Below, in pieces: positions 22,933 to 31,084 of a stretch of 32,335 bases of DNA. Positions within the stretch are counted from its first letter, which is position 1. Every line of letters starts with the position of its first letter. The notes under the pieces were generated by a model. It ran no database searches and was not told where the DNA came from. It was given only the letters and a program-made list of their open reading frames with translations. The position numbers and the translations under genes were made by a program. The stretch comes from Hyphomicrobiales bacterium (GTDB taxonomy: Bacteria > Pseudomonadota > Alphaproteobacteria > Rhizobiales > Rhizobiaceae). Location of the stretch: the NCBI GenBank assembly GCA_900465665.1, contig UBJO01000057.1, positions 1 through 32,335 of the forward strand. Direction: 5' to 3'.

Positions 22933-24432
22933 CTAAACGAAGAGCGCGACCATAGCCCAATAGAGCGCGGCCGCAAGCAAAGCGGATGCCGGCACGGTGA
23001 TGACCCAGGCGGCGATGATCGTCATGAAGTGCGAGCGCCGCACCAGCCGGCGCCTGCGCACCTCGTGGGTGTTGGGATCGTCGGGCTCCTCCAGCATCCA
23101 GACCTCGGCCTTGCGACGCATATATTCGATCCGGCGCTTGGAGTTCCGGGTGTACCATTCGCGGAAGAAGCCGACGCCGAATACCGCACCGACTGCGATA
23201 TGCGTCGTACTGACCGGCAGTCCGAGCCAGGAGGCGACGATCACGGTGAAGGCCGTCGCCATCGCCACGCAATAGGCGCGCATCGGATTGAGCTTGGTGA
23301 TCTGTTCACCGACGAGGCGGATCAGGCGCGGCCCGAAGAGCAGCAGACCGACCGAAATGCCGAGTGCCCCGATCAGCATCACCCAGAGCGGAGGAGCCAG
23401 CCCGCGCACGAGCGGCTGCTCGAAGGAAACGCGCACGATCGCCGAGAGCGGGCCGACGGCGTTGGACACATCGTTGGCGCCGTGCGCGAAAGACAGCAAC
23501 GCCGCCGCACCGATCAGCGGCATCTGGAACAGCACCCGCAGCGAGCTGTTGCGGTTCTCCAGCCCCTGCGCCCGCATGTTGACCAGCGGCCGCGCCACCA
23601 GCCAGCCGGCCACGCCCGCGGCAATGCCGAGCAGGATGATCGTTGACGCCGAGAACGCGTTCATGCGTTCAAGCTGCAGGATCATGTAGGCCGTGAAGCC
23701 GCCCACCATGATCGCGATGAGCACCGGCACCCAGCGCTTGGCCGCGGTGATCTTGTCCTCGCGGTAGATGATCAGCGTCTTGACGAGATAGAGCATGCCG
23801 GCGGCAATCACGCCGCCGATCAGCGGCGAGGTCATCCAGCTGGAGGTGATTTCGGCCAGGACCCGCCAGTTGACCGGCCCCGGCCCGAGCGCGCCCACGC
23901 CCGCGCCGATCACCGCGCCGACGATCGAGTGCGTGGTCGAAACGGGCGCGTTCAGCCATGTCGCGAGGTTGATCCAGAGTGCGGCCGCCATCAGCGCCGC
24001 CATCATGATCCAGGAGAGCGTGGCGGGCGGAATCTGCGACGCGTCGACGATGCTCGACGAGATCGTCTTCACCACGGCGCCACCCGATATCGTCGCGCCG
24101 AGGATCTCGAAGATAGCGGCGATGACGAGCGCCTGGCCCATGGTCATGGCGCGTGCGCCGACGGCAGCGCCAACGTTGTTGGTCACGTCGTTCGCGCCGA
24201 TGTTCATGGCCATGTAAGCCGCAAGGGCGGCCGCCGCGATCACCAGGCCGGCGCCGGGGCGATCGAAGACGTAGATCGCGGCAAACAGCATCGCGAGGCC
24301 GAGAAAGACGAGACCGATCCCCGGCGCCACCAGCTTGCGCGAGACGTATTTCGACGCGTCCTCGACCTGCGTGAGCTTGTCGAGATCCTTGTCGAGCGTT
24401 CGTTTGGTGAGGACGGTGGGACGGTCGGCCAT
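22933..24432 (-). CDS. pit: Inorganic phosphate transporter, PiT family
   Basis: The 499-residue integral membrane protein imports metal-phosphate by H+ (or Na+) symport. Both halves carry the PiT signature: GANDVTNNVGAAVGARAM in the first and HGANDVSNAVGPLSAI in the second, each with the following GLPVSTTH/APVSTTH serine-threonine motif. The large central loop and C-terminal helices fit the family. Residues 20-40 are charged and cytoplasmic. The ATG at 24430-24432 has AAGGA 6 nt upstream. rsmE starts 13 nt after its stop. No PhoB-like upstream site was identified. Confidence 0.95.
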   Translation of the reverse strand: MADRPTVLTKRTLDKDLDKLTQVEDASKYVSRKLVAPGIGLVFLGLAMLFAAIYVFDRPGAGLVIAAAALAAYMAMNIGANDVTNNVGAAVGARAMTMGQALVIAAIFEILGATISGGAVVKTISSSIVDASQIPPATLSWIMMAALMAAALWINLATWLNAPVSTTHSIVGAVIGAGVGALGPGPVNWRVLAEITSSWMTSPLIGGVIAAGMLYLVKTLIIYREDKITAAKRWVPVLIAIMVGGFTAYMILQLERMNAFSASTIILLGIAAGVAGWLVARPLVNMRAQGLENRNSSLRVLFQMPLIGAAALLSFAHGANDVSNAVGPLSAIVRVSFEQPLVRGLAPPLWVMLIGALGISVGLLLFGPRLIRLVGEQITKLNPMRAYCVAMATAFTVIVASWLGLPVSTTHIAVGAVFGVGFFREWYTRNSKRRIEYMRRKAEVWMLEEPDDPNTHEVRRRRLVRRSHFMTIIAAWVITVPASALLAAALYWAMVALFV

Positions 24433-24496
24433 GCTGTTCCTTGTGATTGAGGCCCGCTTTTGCGCCGCGAATTCTAGCAGCGCAAGATGGCAGGAA

Positions 24497-25021
24497 TCAT
24501 TCAGCCGGAATCTGATGCAGCGTCAACGGTTCAAGCGGCTCGGCCATGCGGCGCTTGAAGAGCAGAAAGAGATCGCGCAGTTCGGGTTCGTTGACGCGCT
24601 TGGCTGCTTCATCGCAGGAAACCCAGTCGAAGCGCCGTTCGCCCTTCTCTTTGAAGTTTTTGGCGATCGTAGAGACCTCGAGCACGTAGACCTGAACCTT
24701 GCAGTTCACTTTCAGCCCGTTCTTCAGCACCTTGGGATAGTGGTAGCAGCCGATCGTCTGGCTCTCGACCGTCCCGCGCACGCCGGCTTCCTCGTAGGCC
24801 TCGCGGGCGGCGACCTCGTACGAGGTCTTGCCGTCCATCGGCCATCCCTTGGGGATCACCCAGCGGCCGGTATCGCGGCTGGTCAGAAGCAGCACTTCGA
24901 GCGCGCCGGTCTTGCCCTTCGTCCGGTAGCAGAGCGCAGCATACTGCTGGCGCGGAGGGCGCCGGAACATCAGCTGGACATCGGAGGCGAGGCGGGCAAG
25001 TAGGCTCAACGGTCGGGTCAC
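24497..25021 (-). CDS. NUDIX hydrolase
   Basis: The 174-residue protein has a NUDIX box whose glycine and REAYEEAGV (REUXEEXGU) are intact, but the first glutamate of the G-x5-E part is lysine (GKTS). The preceding VIPKGWPMDGKT is typical of diphosphoinositol/diadenosine-polyphosphate-type members. It probably cleaves a nucleoside- or inositol-linked diphosphate. The frame opens with GTG at 25019-25021, which lacks a well-placed ribosome site; an ATG at 24968-24970 is an alternative. It lies 64 nt before pit on the same strand and may be part of that transcript. Confidence 0.88.
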   Translation of the reverse strand: MTRPLSLLARLASDVQLMFRRPPRQQYAALCYRTKGKTGALEVLLLTSRDTGRWVIPKGWPMDGKTSYEVAAREAYEEAGVRGTVESQTIGCYHYPKVLKNGLKVNCKVQVYVLEVSTIAKNFKEKGERRFDWVSCDEAAKRVNEPELRDLFLLFKRRMAEPLEPLTLHQIPAE

Positions 25022-25454
25022 CTTTATCGGTTGGGTGCGTATATTAGTGTCTCATGGAAAGCTTGCGCGATCCATGTGCGTGGTTTGCTTTCGGTTCAGG
25101 CTTGATACTATCAATAGAGCCTTTCGTTTTGGCTTCGGTTTCAAAAAACCGCCATCGAATGCTCTATTTCCGTCACGTCGAGTACCAAAGAATATGATAT
25201 TGGCTTTCGTCATAATCAATGATGACGTGATGACGCATGCCGATAGGCCCAAACATTGGCGATTCTGCGTCGGTTCTCCACAGAAAAGATTGCCCGGCTA
25301 ACATCCTGAAGGGGTAATTTAGCCACTCAAAGCCCGCTGGGACAGGTGATCCGGCGCAATGAGTCGTCGTGTTTGCGTCACTCTCGGCGAAAAATATCCT
25401 TGGTCGCCACCCGCCATTCGGCTTATCAATGCGTCGAAAACAGGAGGATGGTTC
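25022..25454. other. Divergent intergenic region (NUDIX / AHCY-like)
   Basis: These 433 bp are AT-richer than their surroundings and show no supported gene. A 20-bp dyad plus tandem octamer at 25208-25235 is the main structure. A strong ribosome site AGGAGG at 25442-25447 serves the AHCY-like gene. Confidence 0.55.
25208..25235. promoter_or_regulatory. Dyad and tandem repeat of TGACG half-sites
   Basis: Positions 25208-25227 form a 20-bp dyad (CGTCATAAT-CA-ATGATGACG type, one mismatch per arm), and the octamer TGATGACG is repeated in tandem at 25220-25227 and 25228-25235. This gives three TGACG half-sites within 28 bp, about 220 bp before the AHCY-like gene. A regulator-binding role is inferred; no cognate factor is evident. 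Confidence 0.4.
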
Positions 25455-26612
25455 ATGGTATCGGAAGCAACGCGCATCGATTGGATCGGAGGGAGCTGCC
25501 GGCTGCTGCAGGCAACGGCGGCGGAGTTCCGCGACACTCGTCCCTTCGAGGGGCTGACGATTGGCACCGGTATCCATCTCGAACCGAAAACGGTGGCGCT
25601 TCTGATGACGCTCGGCGCCGGCGGCGCGCGTCTGGTCTGCACCGGCAACCTGAACAGCACCCAGCCCGCGACGGTCGACTATCTGCGCCGCCAGGGCATC
25701 ACCGTCTTCGCTACCCAGACCACCGATCCCGCCGCGCACTACCAGAGCCTTGTTGCCGTGGTGGCCGAAAAGCCGGATCTGCTGCTCGACAATGGCGGCG
25801 ATCTCTTCGCCATCGCCGCGGAAAGCCCCTACGCCAATCTCCTGGGCGGCACCGAAGAGACCACCTCCGGCCGCACCCGTCTGCTGCCGCTGCGTGACAG
25901 GCTAAACATGCCGATCCTCGTCATCAACGACAGCCCGATCAAGCAATTCGCTGAAAACAAGCATGCCGTCGGCCAGAGCCTGTTCGAGAGCTACATGCGT
26001 TTCACCAACCGCTCCACCAACGGCAAGCGCGTCACCGTGTTCGGCTATGGCGCCTGCGGCAAGGGCACGGCCGCCTGTCTCCGCAATGCCTTCTCGCAGG
26101 TGAGCGTTGTCGATATCGATCCTGTCACCACGCTCGAAGCGCATCTGGATGGTTTCGTCACACCGCTGCGCGATGACGCCATCCGCTCCGCCGACGTGCT
26201 CGTCACCGTCACCGGCCATCCCGATATCATCACCTTGAAGGACCTGCCGCTGATCAAGAACGGCGCCATCCTGATGAACGGCGGCCATTTCCCCAACGAG
26301 ATCGACGTCACCGCTTTCCGCGCCCACGAGGACGTCGTCGCGACCGACCGCTATGAGGCCGATGGCATCGAGACCCTGCATATGAAGGACGGCCGCGCCA
26401 TCCACATCCTGGGCGGCGGCCACATGGCCAACCTCGCCGGCCCGCGCCCGCTTGGGAACTCGGTGGAATCCATGGACCTCGGCTTCACCCTACAGGTCCG
26501 CTGCCTGGAGCGCGTCGCCAAGCGCGGCGTCGGTCCGGAAGCCTGCATCGTGCCGGTCCCTGCGGATATCGACGCGATGGTGGCAAACGCTTATCTCGAT
26601 CTGGCGCGGTAG
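25455..26612 (+). CDS. S-adenosylhomocysteine hydrolase-like protein, short and active-site-divergent
   Basis: This 385-residue homologue of adenosylhomocysteinase is shorter than the usual bacterial enzyme (about 430-470). The NAD-binding loop is GYGACGKG (197-204), with acidic VVDID after it. By hand alignment to human AHCY, the residues equivalent to H55, E156, K186, N191 and H301 are kept (H41, E135, K163, N168, H278), but D131 is Asn (N113) and D190 is Glu (E167). The C-terminal Lys/Tyr tail that completes the neighbour's NAD site is absent. It therefore may act on a different thioether nucleoside. The ATG at 25455 has AGGAGG 7 nt upstream. No methylation-cycle genes flank it. Confidence 0.85.
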   Translation: MVSEATRIDWIGGSCRLLQATAAEFRDTRPFEGLTIGTGIHLEPKTVALLMTLGAGGARLVCTGNLNSTQPATVDYLRRQGITVFATQTTDPAAHYQSLVAVVAEKPDLLLDNGGDLFAIAAESPYANLLGGTEETTSGRTRLLPLRDRLNMPILVINDSPIKQFAENKHAVGQSLFESYMRFTNRSTNGKRVTVFGYGACGKGTAACLRNAFSQVSVVDIDPVTTLEAHLDGFVTPLRDDAIRSADVLVTVTGHPDIITLKDLPLIKNGAILMNGGHFPNEIDVTAFRAHEDVVATDRYEADGIETLHMKDGRAIHILGGGHMANLAGPRPLGNSVESMDLGFTLQVRCLERVAKRGVGPEACIVPVPADIDAMVANAYLDLAR

Positions 26613-26628
26613 GCTTTCCAGCCGCTGT

Positions 26629-26647
26629 CGGGGCCGCAGGAGCCCCG
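26629..26647. terminator. Hairpin between convergent genes
   Basis: CGGGGC and GCCCCG enclose a 7-nt loop between the AHCY-like gene and the convergent oxidoreductase gene. There is no T-tract on either side, so termination is only suggested by its place. Confidence 0.4.
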
Positions 26648-26658
26648 GCGCGCGAGCC

Positions 26659-27657
26659 TCAATCGATCTCGATCACCAGCTTGCCCTCAGCCTCACGGCC
26701 TTCGATCAACCTGTGTGCCTCGACGACATCGGCAAGAGAAAACCGCCGGCTGTCCATGCGCGGCAACAGCTTGCCCGCTTCGGCTAGCCGCGTCACCTCG
26801 CGAAGGATCTCGCCGTGATGCGCACGGCCTTCGCCTGTGAGCAGCGGCAGCAGCGTGAATACGCCGGAATAACTCGCCGCCTTGAAGGAGAGCGGCGCCA
26901 GCGCATGCGTGCCCCATCCGAGCGCGCTGACGACATGGCCGAACCGGCCGACCGCCTTGAACGCCATGTCGAGCCCGGCGCCGCCGACCGTATCGTAGAC
27001 GACATCGAAGCCACGCCCCGCGGTATAGGTCGCGACGTGATCCTCGATGGTGCCGACGGCGCGGTCGATCGGCGTGGCGCCGAGGCTGCGGAGATAGTCC
27101 GCCTTCGCCGCGCCATCGATCGCGTAGACATCGGCGCCGACAGCCCGGGCGATCTGCACCGCGACATGCCCGACCCCGCCGGCACCGCCGATGACGAGGA
27201 CACGCTGGCCGCTCGCGACCTTCGCCCTGTCCACAAGCCCTTCCCATGCGGTGATCGCAGCGAGCGGCAGCGCGGCGGCTTCCCGCATCGACAGATTGCT
27301 CGGTTTGAGCGCGATGAGATCGGCGTCGACAGCTGCGAACTCGGCCAGCGACCCCTGAATGCCGCCGACCCCGCCGGTCATGCCGTAGACCGCGTCGCCG
27401 CGCCGGAAACCGGTCACATCAGGGCCGACCGCCTCGACGATCCCAGCCATGTCGATTCCGAAGATAGCGGGCAGGGGATGGCGGGCATGGGCGGCGTTGC
27501 CGGCGCGGATCTTGGTGTCGAGTGGATTGACGCCGCTCGCCTGGATGCGCACCAGCACTTGGCCTTTGGCAGCGTCGGGCCGGGCGATTTCGGTGTGGCG
27601 AAACGCGCCCTGCGGTGCGTCGACGACAAGCGCTTTCATCGTGGATTTCGAAGACAT
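26659..27657 (-). CDS. MDR-superfamily NADPH:quinone oxidoreductase-like protein
   Basis: The 332-residue medium-chain dehydrogenase/reductase lacks the zinc-site cysteines of alcohol dehydrogenases. The N-terminal GroES-like domain contains VRIQASGVNPLDTKIRAG and FGIDMAGIVEAVG; the Rossmann domain has GGAGGVGHVAVQIARAVGADVYAI (core AGGVG). These are typical of quinone oxidoreductases/zeta-crystallins. AAGGAG lies 6 nt before the ATG. It is divergent from the LysR gene at 27753 with a 95-bp shared region, the usual layout for a regulator and its target. Quinone or enal reduction is likely; the true substrate is unknown. Confidence 0.93.
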   Translation of the reverse strand: MSSKSTMKALVVDAPQGAFRHTEIARPDAAKGQVLVRIQASGVNPLDTKIRAGNAAHARHPLPAIFGIDMAGIVEAVGPDVTGFRRGDAVYGMTGGVGGIQGSLAEFAAVDADLIALKPSNLSMREAAALPLAAITAWEGLVDRAKVASGQRVLVIGGAGGVGHVAVQIARAVGADVYAIDGAAKADYLRSLGATPIDRAVGTIEDHVATYTAGRGFDVVYDTVGGAGLDMAFKAVGRFGHVVSALGWGTHALAPLSFKAASYSGVFTLLPLLTGEGRAHHGEILREVTRLAEAGKLLPRMDSRRFSLADVVEAHRLIEGREAEGKLVIEID

Positions 27658-27715
27658 GGAACACTCCTTTCGTGTTTGTGAAAGAAGGATGCGCCGTTGA
27701 AGATCGAATGGAAAT

Positions 27716-27730
27716 CATAGATAATGTATG
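27716..27730. promoter_or_regulatory. Candidate LysR box in divergent promoter
   Basis: A 15-bp AT-rich CATA-N7-TATG dyad lies in the 95-bp gap between the oxidoreductase and LysR genes. LysR proteins bind AT-rich interrupted dyads (T-N11-A) in such gaps. Confidence 0.4.
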
Positions 27731-27752
27731 AATATCATGCAAAAATGTTTGG

Positions 27753-28610
27753 ATGACCATGGAGTGGAGCGATCTCAGGCTGTTCCTGGCCATTGCCAGG
27801 CTTGGCACCTTGGGTGCGGCGGCGCGCAGCCTTGGGCTGACGCAACCGACCATGGGCCGGCGTCTGCGCGCCCTTGAGGCAGCGCTCGGCCAGACGCTCT
27901 TCCAGCGCACGGCCGATGGCTTCGTGCTGACCGACGAAGGCGTGGCGGTCTTCGCCCATGCCGAGCGGATCGAGGAGGAGGCGCTTGCCCTGCAGCGCGA
28001 GCTCGCCGGCACCGCCAGCGACCTCACCGGCTTCCTGCGTCTCTCGTCCTCCGATTGGTTCGGCACCCATATGCTGGCGCCCGCCATCGCCGAGTTTTCG
28101 CTCGCCTATCCCAAGGTCGTCGTCGAGCTTTTGACCGATAGCCGCCTGCTCAGCCTCTCCCGGCGCGAGGCCGACCTCGTCTTCCGCATCGCGCCCTTCA
28201 CGGAGCCGGAAGTGATCTCCCGCCGGCTGCTGCGCATCGAATACGGCCTCTACATCAAGCGCGGCCTGCCGCATCCGGTCGCAGGAAGCGGGGAGGGCGC
28301 ACGCCTGGTCACCATGGATGAAGCCTTCGGCGGCATGCCCGATGTCTTATGGCTCCAGCGCCTGCTGCCGAAGGCGTCGATCGCGCTTCGCAGCAACAAT
28401 CGCGATGTGCAGGCAACGCTCTGCGCCAACGGCGCCGGCCTCGCCGTGCTGCCGCGTCCGCTTGGCGACAGCATGGGCGCGATCGAGCGGGTCGATCTCG
28501 GCGAAACGCCGCCGGGGCGCGATACCTGGGTGGGCTACCACCGCGATATGAAGCGCATGGCGCGGCTGCGCGCGCTGCTCGATCACGTCATCGAGCGGCT
28601 GGCCAACTGA
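27753..28610 (+). CDS. LysR-type transcriptional regulator
   Basis: The 285-residue protein has the N-terminal winged helix (LRLFLAIARLGTLGAAARSLGLTQPTMGRRLRALEAALGQTLFQR) with the effector domain from about residue 90 (LRLSSSDWFGTHMLAPAIAEF). The usual QSAVS segment is replaced by QPTMG, as in the subgroup that includes regulators of oxidoreductases. ATG at 27753 and 27759 are both possible. It is divergent from the quinone-oxidoreductase-like gene and probably controls it. Confidence 0.93.
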   Translation: MTMEWSDLRLFLAIARLGTLGAAARSLGLTQPTMGRRLRALEAALGQTLFQRTADGFVLTDEGVAVFAHAERIEEEALALQRELAGTASDLTGFLRLSSSDWFGTHMLAPAIAEFSLAYPKVVVELLTDSRLLSLSRREADLVFRIAPFTEPEVISRRLLRIEYGLYIKRGLPHPVAGSGEGARLVTMDEAFGGMPDVLWLQRLLPKASIALRSNNRDVQATLCANGAGLAVLPRPLGDSMGAIERVDLGETPPGRDTWVGYHRDMKRMARLRALLDHVIERLAN

Positions 28611-28613
28611 CCG

Positions 28614-29510
28614 TCACCGCTCCCAGTAAGGCACCGGCCCATAAAGCTCGGCGAGATAATCGATGAACAGCCGCACCTTGGCCGGCAGGAACTGGCGGCT
28701 TGGGTAGACGGCCGACAGCGTCACGTTGCGCGACCCTTCATAGGCCGGCAGCACCTGCACCAGCTGGCCGGATTTCAGCTCCGCGCCGATATCCCAGGTC
28801 GAGCGCAGCGCGATGCCGAGGCCGGCAATCACCGCCTCGCGGATCACCTCGCTGGAATTGGTGGTGAGCATCCCCTCCGGCCGTATCGACAGCGCGCCCT
28901 CGGGCCCCTCAAGCCGCCAGACATCGTTATTGTGCGCCGGCAGGCAGCGATGCCGCTTGAGATCGTCGATGCTGTCAGGCGTGCCATTCGCCTTGAGATA
29001 ATCCGGCGAGGCGCAGAGCACCCGGCGCACCGGGGCGAGGCGGCGGGCGACGAGGCTGGAATCGGTGAGCTCCGCGATGCGGATCGCCAGGTCGAAGCCG
29101 CCGCCGACGATGTCGCTGAACTCGTCGGAGAGCACCAGGTTGATGGCGAGATCGGGATGGGCGTCCATGAAGCGCTTCAGATGCGGCGCGATGTGCATGC
29201 GACCAAACGAGGTCGGCGCCGAGACCTTCAGCGTCCCATGCATCTGCGCCGAGCGGCCGGAAATATAGAACTCCGCCTCCTCGAGCCCGGCCAGAATGCC
29301 GAGCACCCGGTCATAAAAACCCTGGCCGGCTTCGGTCAGCGAAATCTGCCGCGTCGTGCGCTGCAAGAGCCGCGTGCCCAGCCGGTCTTCCAGCCGTTTG
29401 ATGCGCTTGGAAACCACCGCCGGCGAGAAGCCGAGCGCCCGCCCGGCGAGCGACATGCTGCCCGTCGCCGCCACCTTGGCGAAGATTTCGAGATCCCCCA
29501 GATTGGTCAT
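28614..29510 (-). CDS. LysR-type transcriptional regulator (CrgA/AaeR-like subgroup)
   Basis: The 298-residue protein begins MTNLGDLEIFAKVAATGSMSLAGRALGFSPAVVSKRIKRLEDRLGTRLLQRTTR, the helix-turn-helix of the large LysR subgroup related to CrgA. The effector domain follows (LKVSAPTSFGRMHIAPHLKRFM). An upstream in-frame ATG at 29552 exists, but 29510 gives the usual N-terminus. It is divergent from glcD, with a dyad and a direct repeat in the gap, so it may regulate glycolate oxidation; this is inference from layout. Its stop is 3 nt past the stop of the preceding convergent LysR gene. Confidence 0.92.
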   Translation of the reverse strand: MTNLGDLEIFAKVAATGSMSLAGRALGFSPAVVSKRIKRLEDRLGTRLLQRTTRQISLTEAGQGFYDRVLGILAGLEEAEFYISGRSAQMHGTLKVSAPTSFGRMHIAPHLKRFMDAHPDLAINLVLSDEFSDIVGGGFDLAIRIAELTDSSLVARRLAPVRRVLCASPDYLKANGTPDSIDDLKRHRCLPAHNNDVWRLEGPEGALSIRPEGMLTTNSSEVIREAVIAGLGIALRSTWDIGAELKSGQLVQVLPAYEGSRNVTLSAVYPSRQFLPAKVRLFIDYLAELYGPVPYWER

Positions 29511-29526
29511 GTCGCCCCGATAATTT

Positions 29527-29542
29527 CTTATTTTGTCATAAG
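29527..29542. promoter_or_regulatory. CTTAT/ATAAG dyad between LysR and glcD
   Basis: A 16-bp AT-rich dyad with perfect 5-bp arms and a 6-bp centre begins 17 bp upstream of the LysR start. It is a candidate LysR operator. A related imperfect direct repeat (AGTGCTTAGC at 29541-29550, AGTGTTAAGC at 29571-29580, 30-bp period) lies on its glcD side. Confidence 0.4.
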
Positions 29543-29644
29543 TGCTTAGCATTTGCGCCGAATTGGGGAAAGTGTTAAGCCCGAAGCCTTGGCAGTATGG
29601 AGGATACAGCCGGTTTCGCCTGATATGGAGAAGGGAGGAAAGGC

Positions 29645-31084
29645 ATGTCCGACGCCATTTCGTTTCTCGCCCCGCGCGCCGATGTCATGGCGCGCCGCCG
29701 GCAGATTATTGCCGATCTCGCCGATCTCCTGCCACCGGAATGCCTGGTCTCCGAGCCGCGCGAACTCATGCCCTTCGAGACCGACGCCTTCGTCTCCTAC
29801 CGCCGCATGCCGCTTGCGGTCGCGCTTCCGCGCAGCACGGCTGAAGTGGCGGCGGTGATGAAATACTGCCATCGATACGGCATCCCCGTCGTCCCGCGCG
29901 GCGCCGGTACGTCGCTCTCGGGCGGCGCCATTCCGCAAGAGGATGCTGTTGTCGTCTGCGTCTCGAAGATGAACCGCATCATCGAGATCGACCTGTTCAA
30001 TCGCGCCGCGGTCGTCGAGGCCGGCGTCACCAATCTCAACATTTCCGAAGCCGTCTCCGCCGACGGCTTCTTCTATGCGCCGGATCCGAGCTCGCAGCTT
30101 GCCTGCACCATCGGCGGCAATATCGGCATGAATTCCGGCGGCGCCCACTGTCTGAAATACGGCGTCACCACCAACAATCTGCTCGGCGTGAAAATGGTGC
30201 TGGTCGATGGCACGGTCATCGATCTCGGCGGCAAGGGGCTGGACGCCGGCGGCTATGATCTCCTCGGCCTCGTCTGCGGCCACGAGGGCCAGCTCGGCAT
30301 CGTGACGGAAGCCACGGTGCGCCTGATCGCCAAGCCGGAAGGGGCCCGCCCGGTGCTTTTCGGTTTCGCGACCTCGGAGGAGGCGGGCTCCTGCGTCGCT
30401 GATATCATCGCATCCGGCATCATCCCCGTCGCCATCGAGTTCATGGACAAGCCGGCGATCGAGATCTGCGAGGCCTTCGCCAAGGCCGGCTATCCCCTTG
30501 ATGTCGGCGCTTTGCTGATCGTCGAAGTCGAGGGCTCGGAAGCCGAGATGGACGACATGCTGAAGGATATCGTCGACATCGCCCGCCGTCATGGCGTCAG
30601 CACCGTGCGCGAATGCCAGTCGGCGACGGAAGCGGCATTGATCTGGAAGGGCCGCAAATCCGCCTTCGGCGCCACCGGCCGCATCGCCGATTATATCTGC
30701 ATGGATGGCACCGTGCCGCTCAGCCAGCTCTCCTACGTACTGAAGAAGACCTCCGAGATCATCGAGCGTCACGGCCTGCGCGTCGCCAATGTCTTCCACG
30801 CCGGCGATGGCAACATGCACCCGCTCATCCTCTTCAACGCCAACGATCCCGAGGACGCCGCCCGCGCCGAGGCGGCCGGCATGGAGATCCTGAAGCTCTG
30901 CGTCGATGCCGGCGGCTGCCTCACCGGCGAACACGGTGTCGGCATCGAGAAGCGTGATCTGATGCGCCATCAATATTCCGATGCCGATCTCGCCCAGCAG
31001 ATGGCCGTCCGCGCCGCCTTCGATCCCGGCTGGCTGCTCAATCCCTCCAAGGTCTTCCCGCTCGAAGGGCGCCAACCCGCATGA
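29645..31084 (+). CDS. glcD: Glycolate oxidase, FAD-linked subunit GlcD
   Basis: GlcD is the FAD-binding catalytic subunit of the glycolate/D-lactate oxidase GlcDEF, oxidising glycolate to glyoxylate. The 479-residue protein has the PCMH-type FAD domain (VVPRGAGTSLSGGAIP and SQLACTIGGNIGMNSGG) and the C-terminal FAD-oxidase domain with FHAGDGNMHPLILFN and TGEHGVGIEKRDLM. Length and motifs are normal. AGGAAAGG precedes the ATG. glcE overlaps the stop by 4 nt (ATGA). A LysR gene is divergent. Confidence 0.97.
   Translation: MSDAISFLAPRADVMARRRQIIADLADLLPPECLVSEPRELMPFETDAFVSYRRMPLAVALPRSTAEVAAVMKYCHRYGIPVVPRGAGTSLSGGAIPQEDAVVVCVSKMNRIIEIDLFNRAAVVEAGVTNLNISEAVSADGFFYAPDPSSQLACTIGGNIGMNSGGAHCLKYGVTTNNLLGVKMVLVDGTVIDLGGKGLDAGGYDLLGLVCGHEGQLGIVTEATVRLIAKPEGARPVLFGFATSEEAGSCVADIIASGIIPVAIEFMDKPAIEICEAFAKAGYPLDVGALLIVEVEGSEAEMDDMLKDIVDIARRHGVSTVRECQSATEAALIWKGRKSAFGATGRIADYICMDGTVPLSQLSYVLKKTSEIIERHGLRVANVFHAGDGNMHPLILFNANDPEDAARAEAAGMEILKLCVDAGGCLTGEHGVGIEKRDLMRHQYSDADLAQQMAVRAAFDPGWLLNPSKVFPLEGRQPA

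Noticed and set aside
29546..31075. A 509-codon minus-strand open frame opposite glcD
   Set aside because: It mirrors the glcD codon pattern in a GC-rich gene and its translation is low-complexity (D/G/A/H-rich) without a family; glcD on the plus strand has clear motifs.
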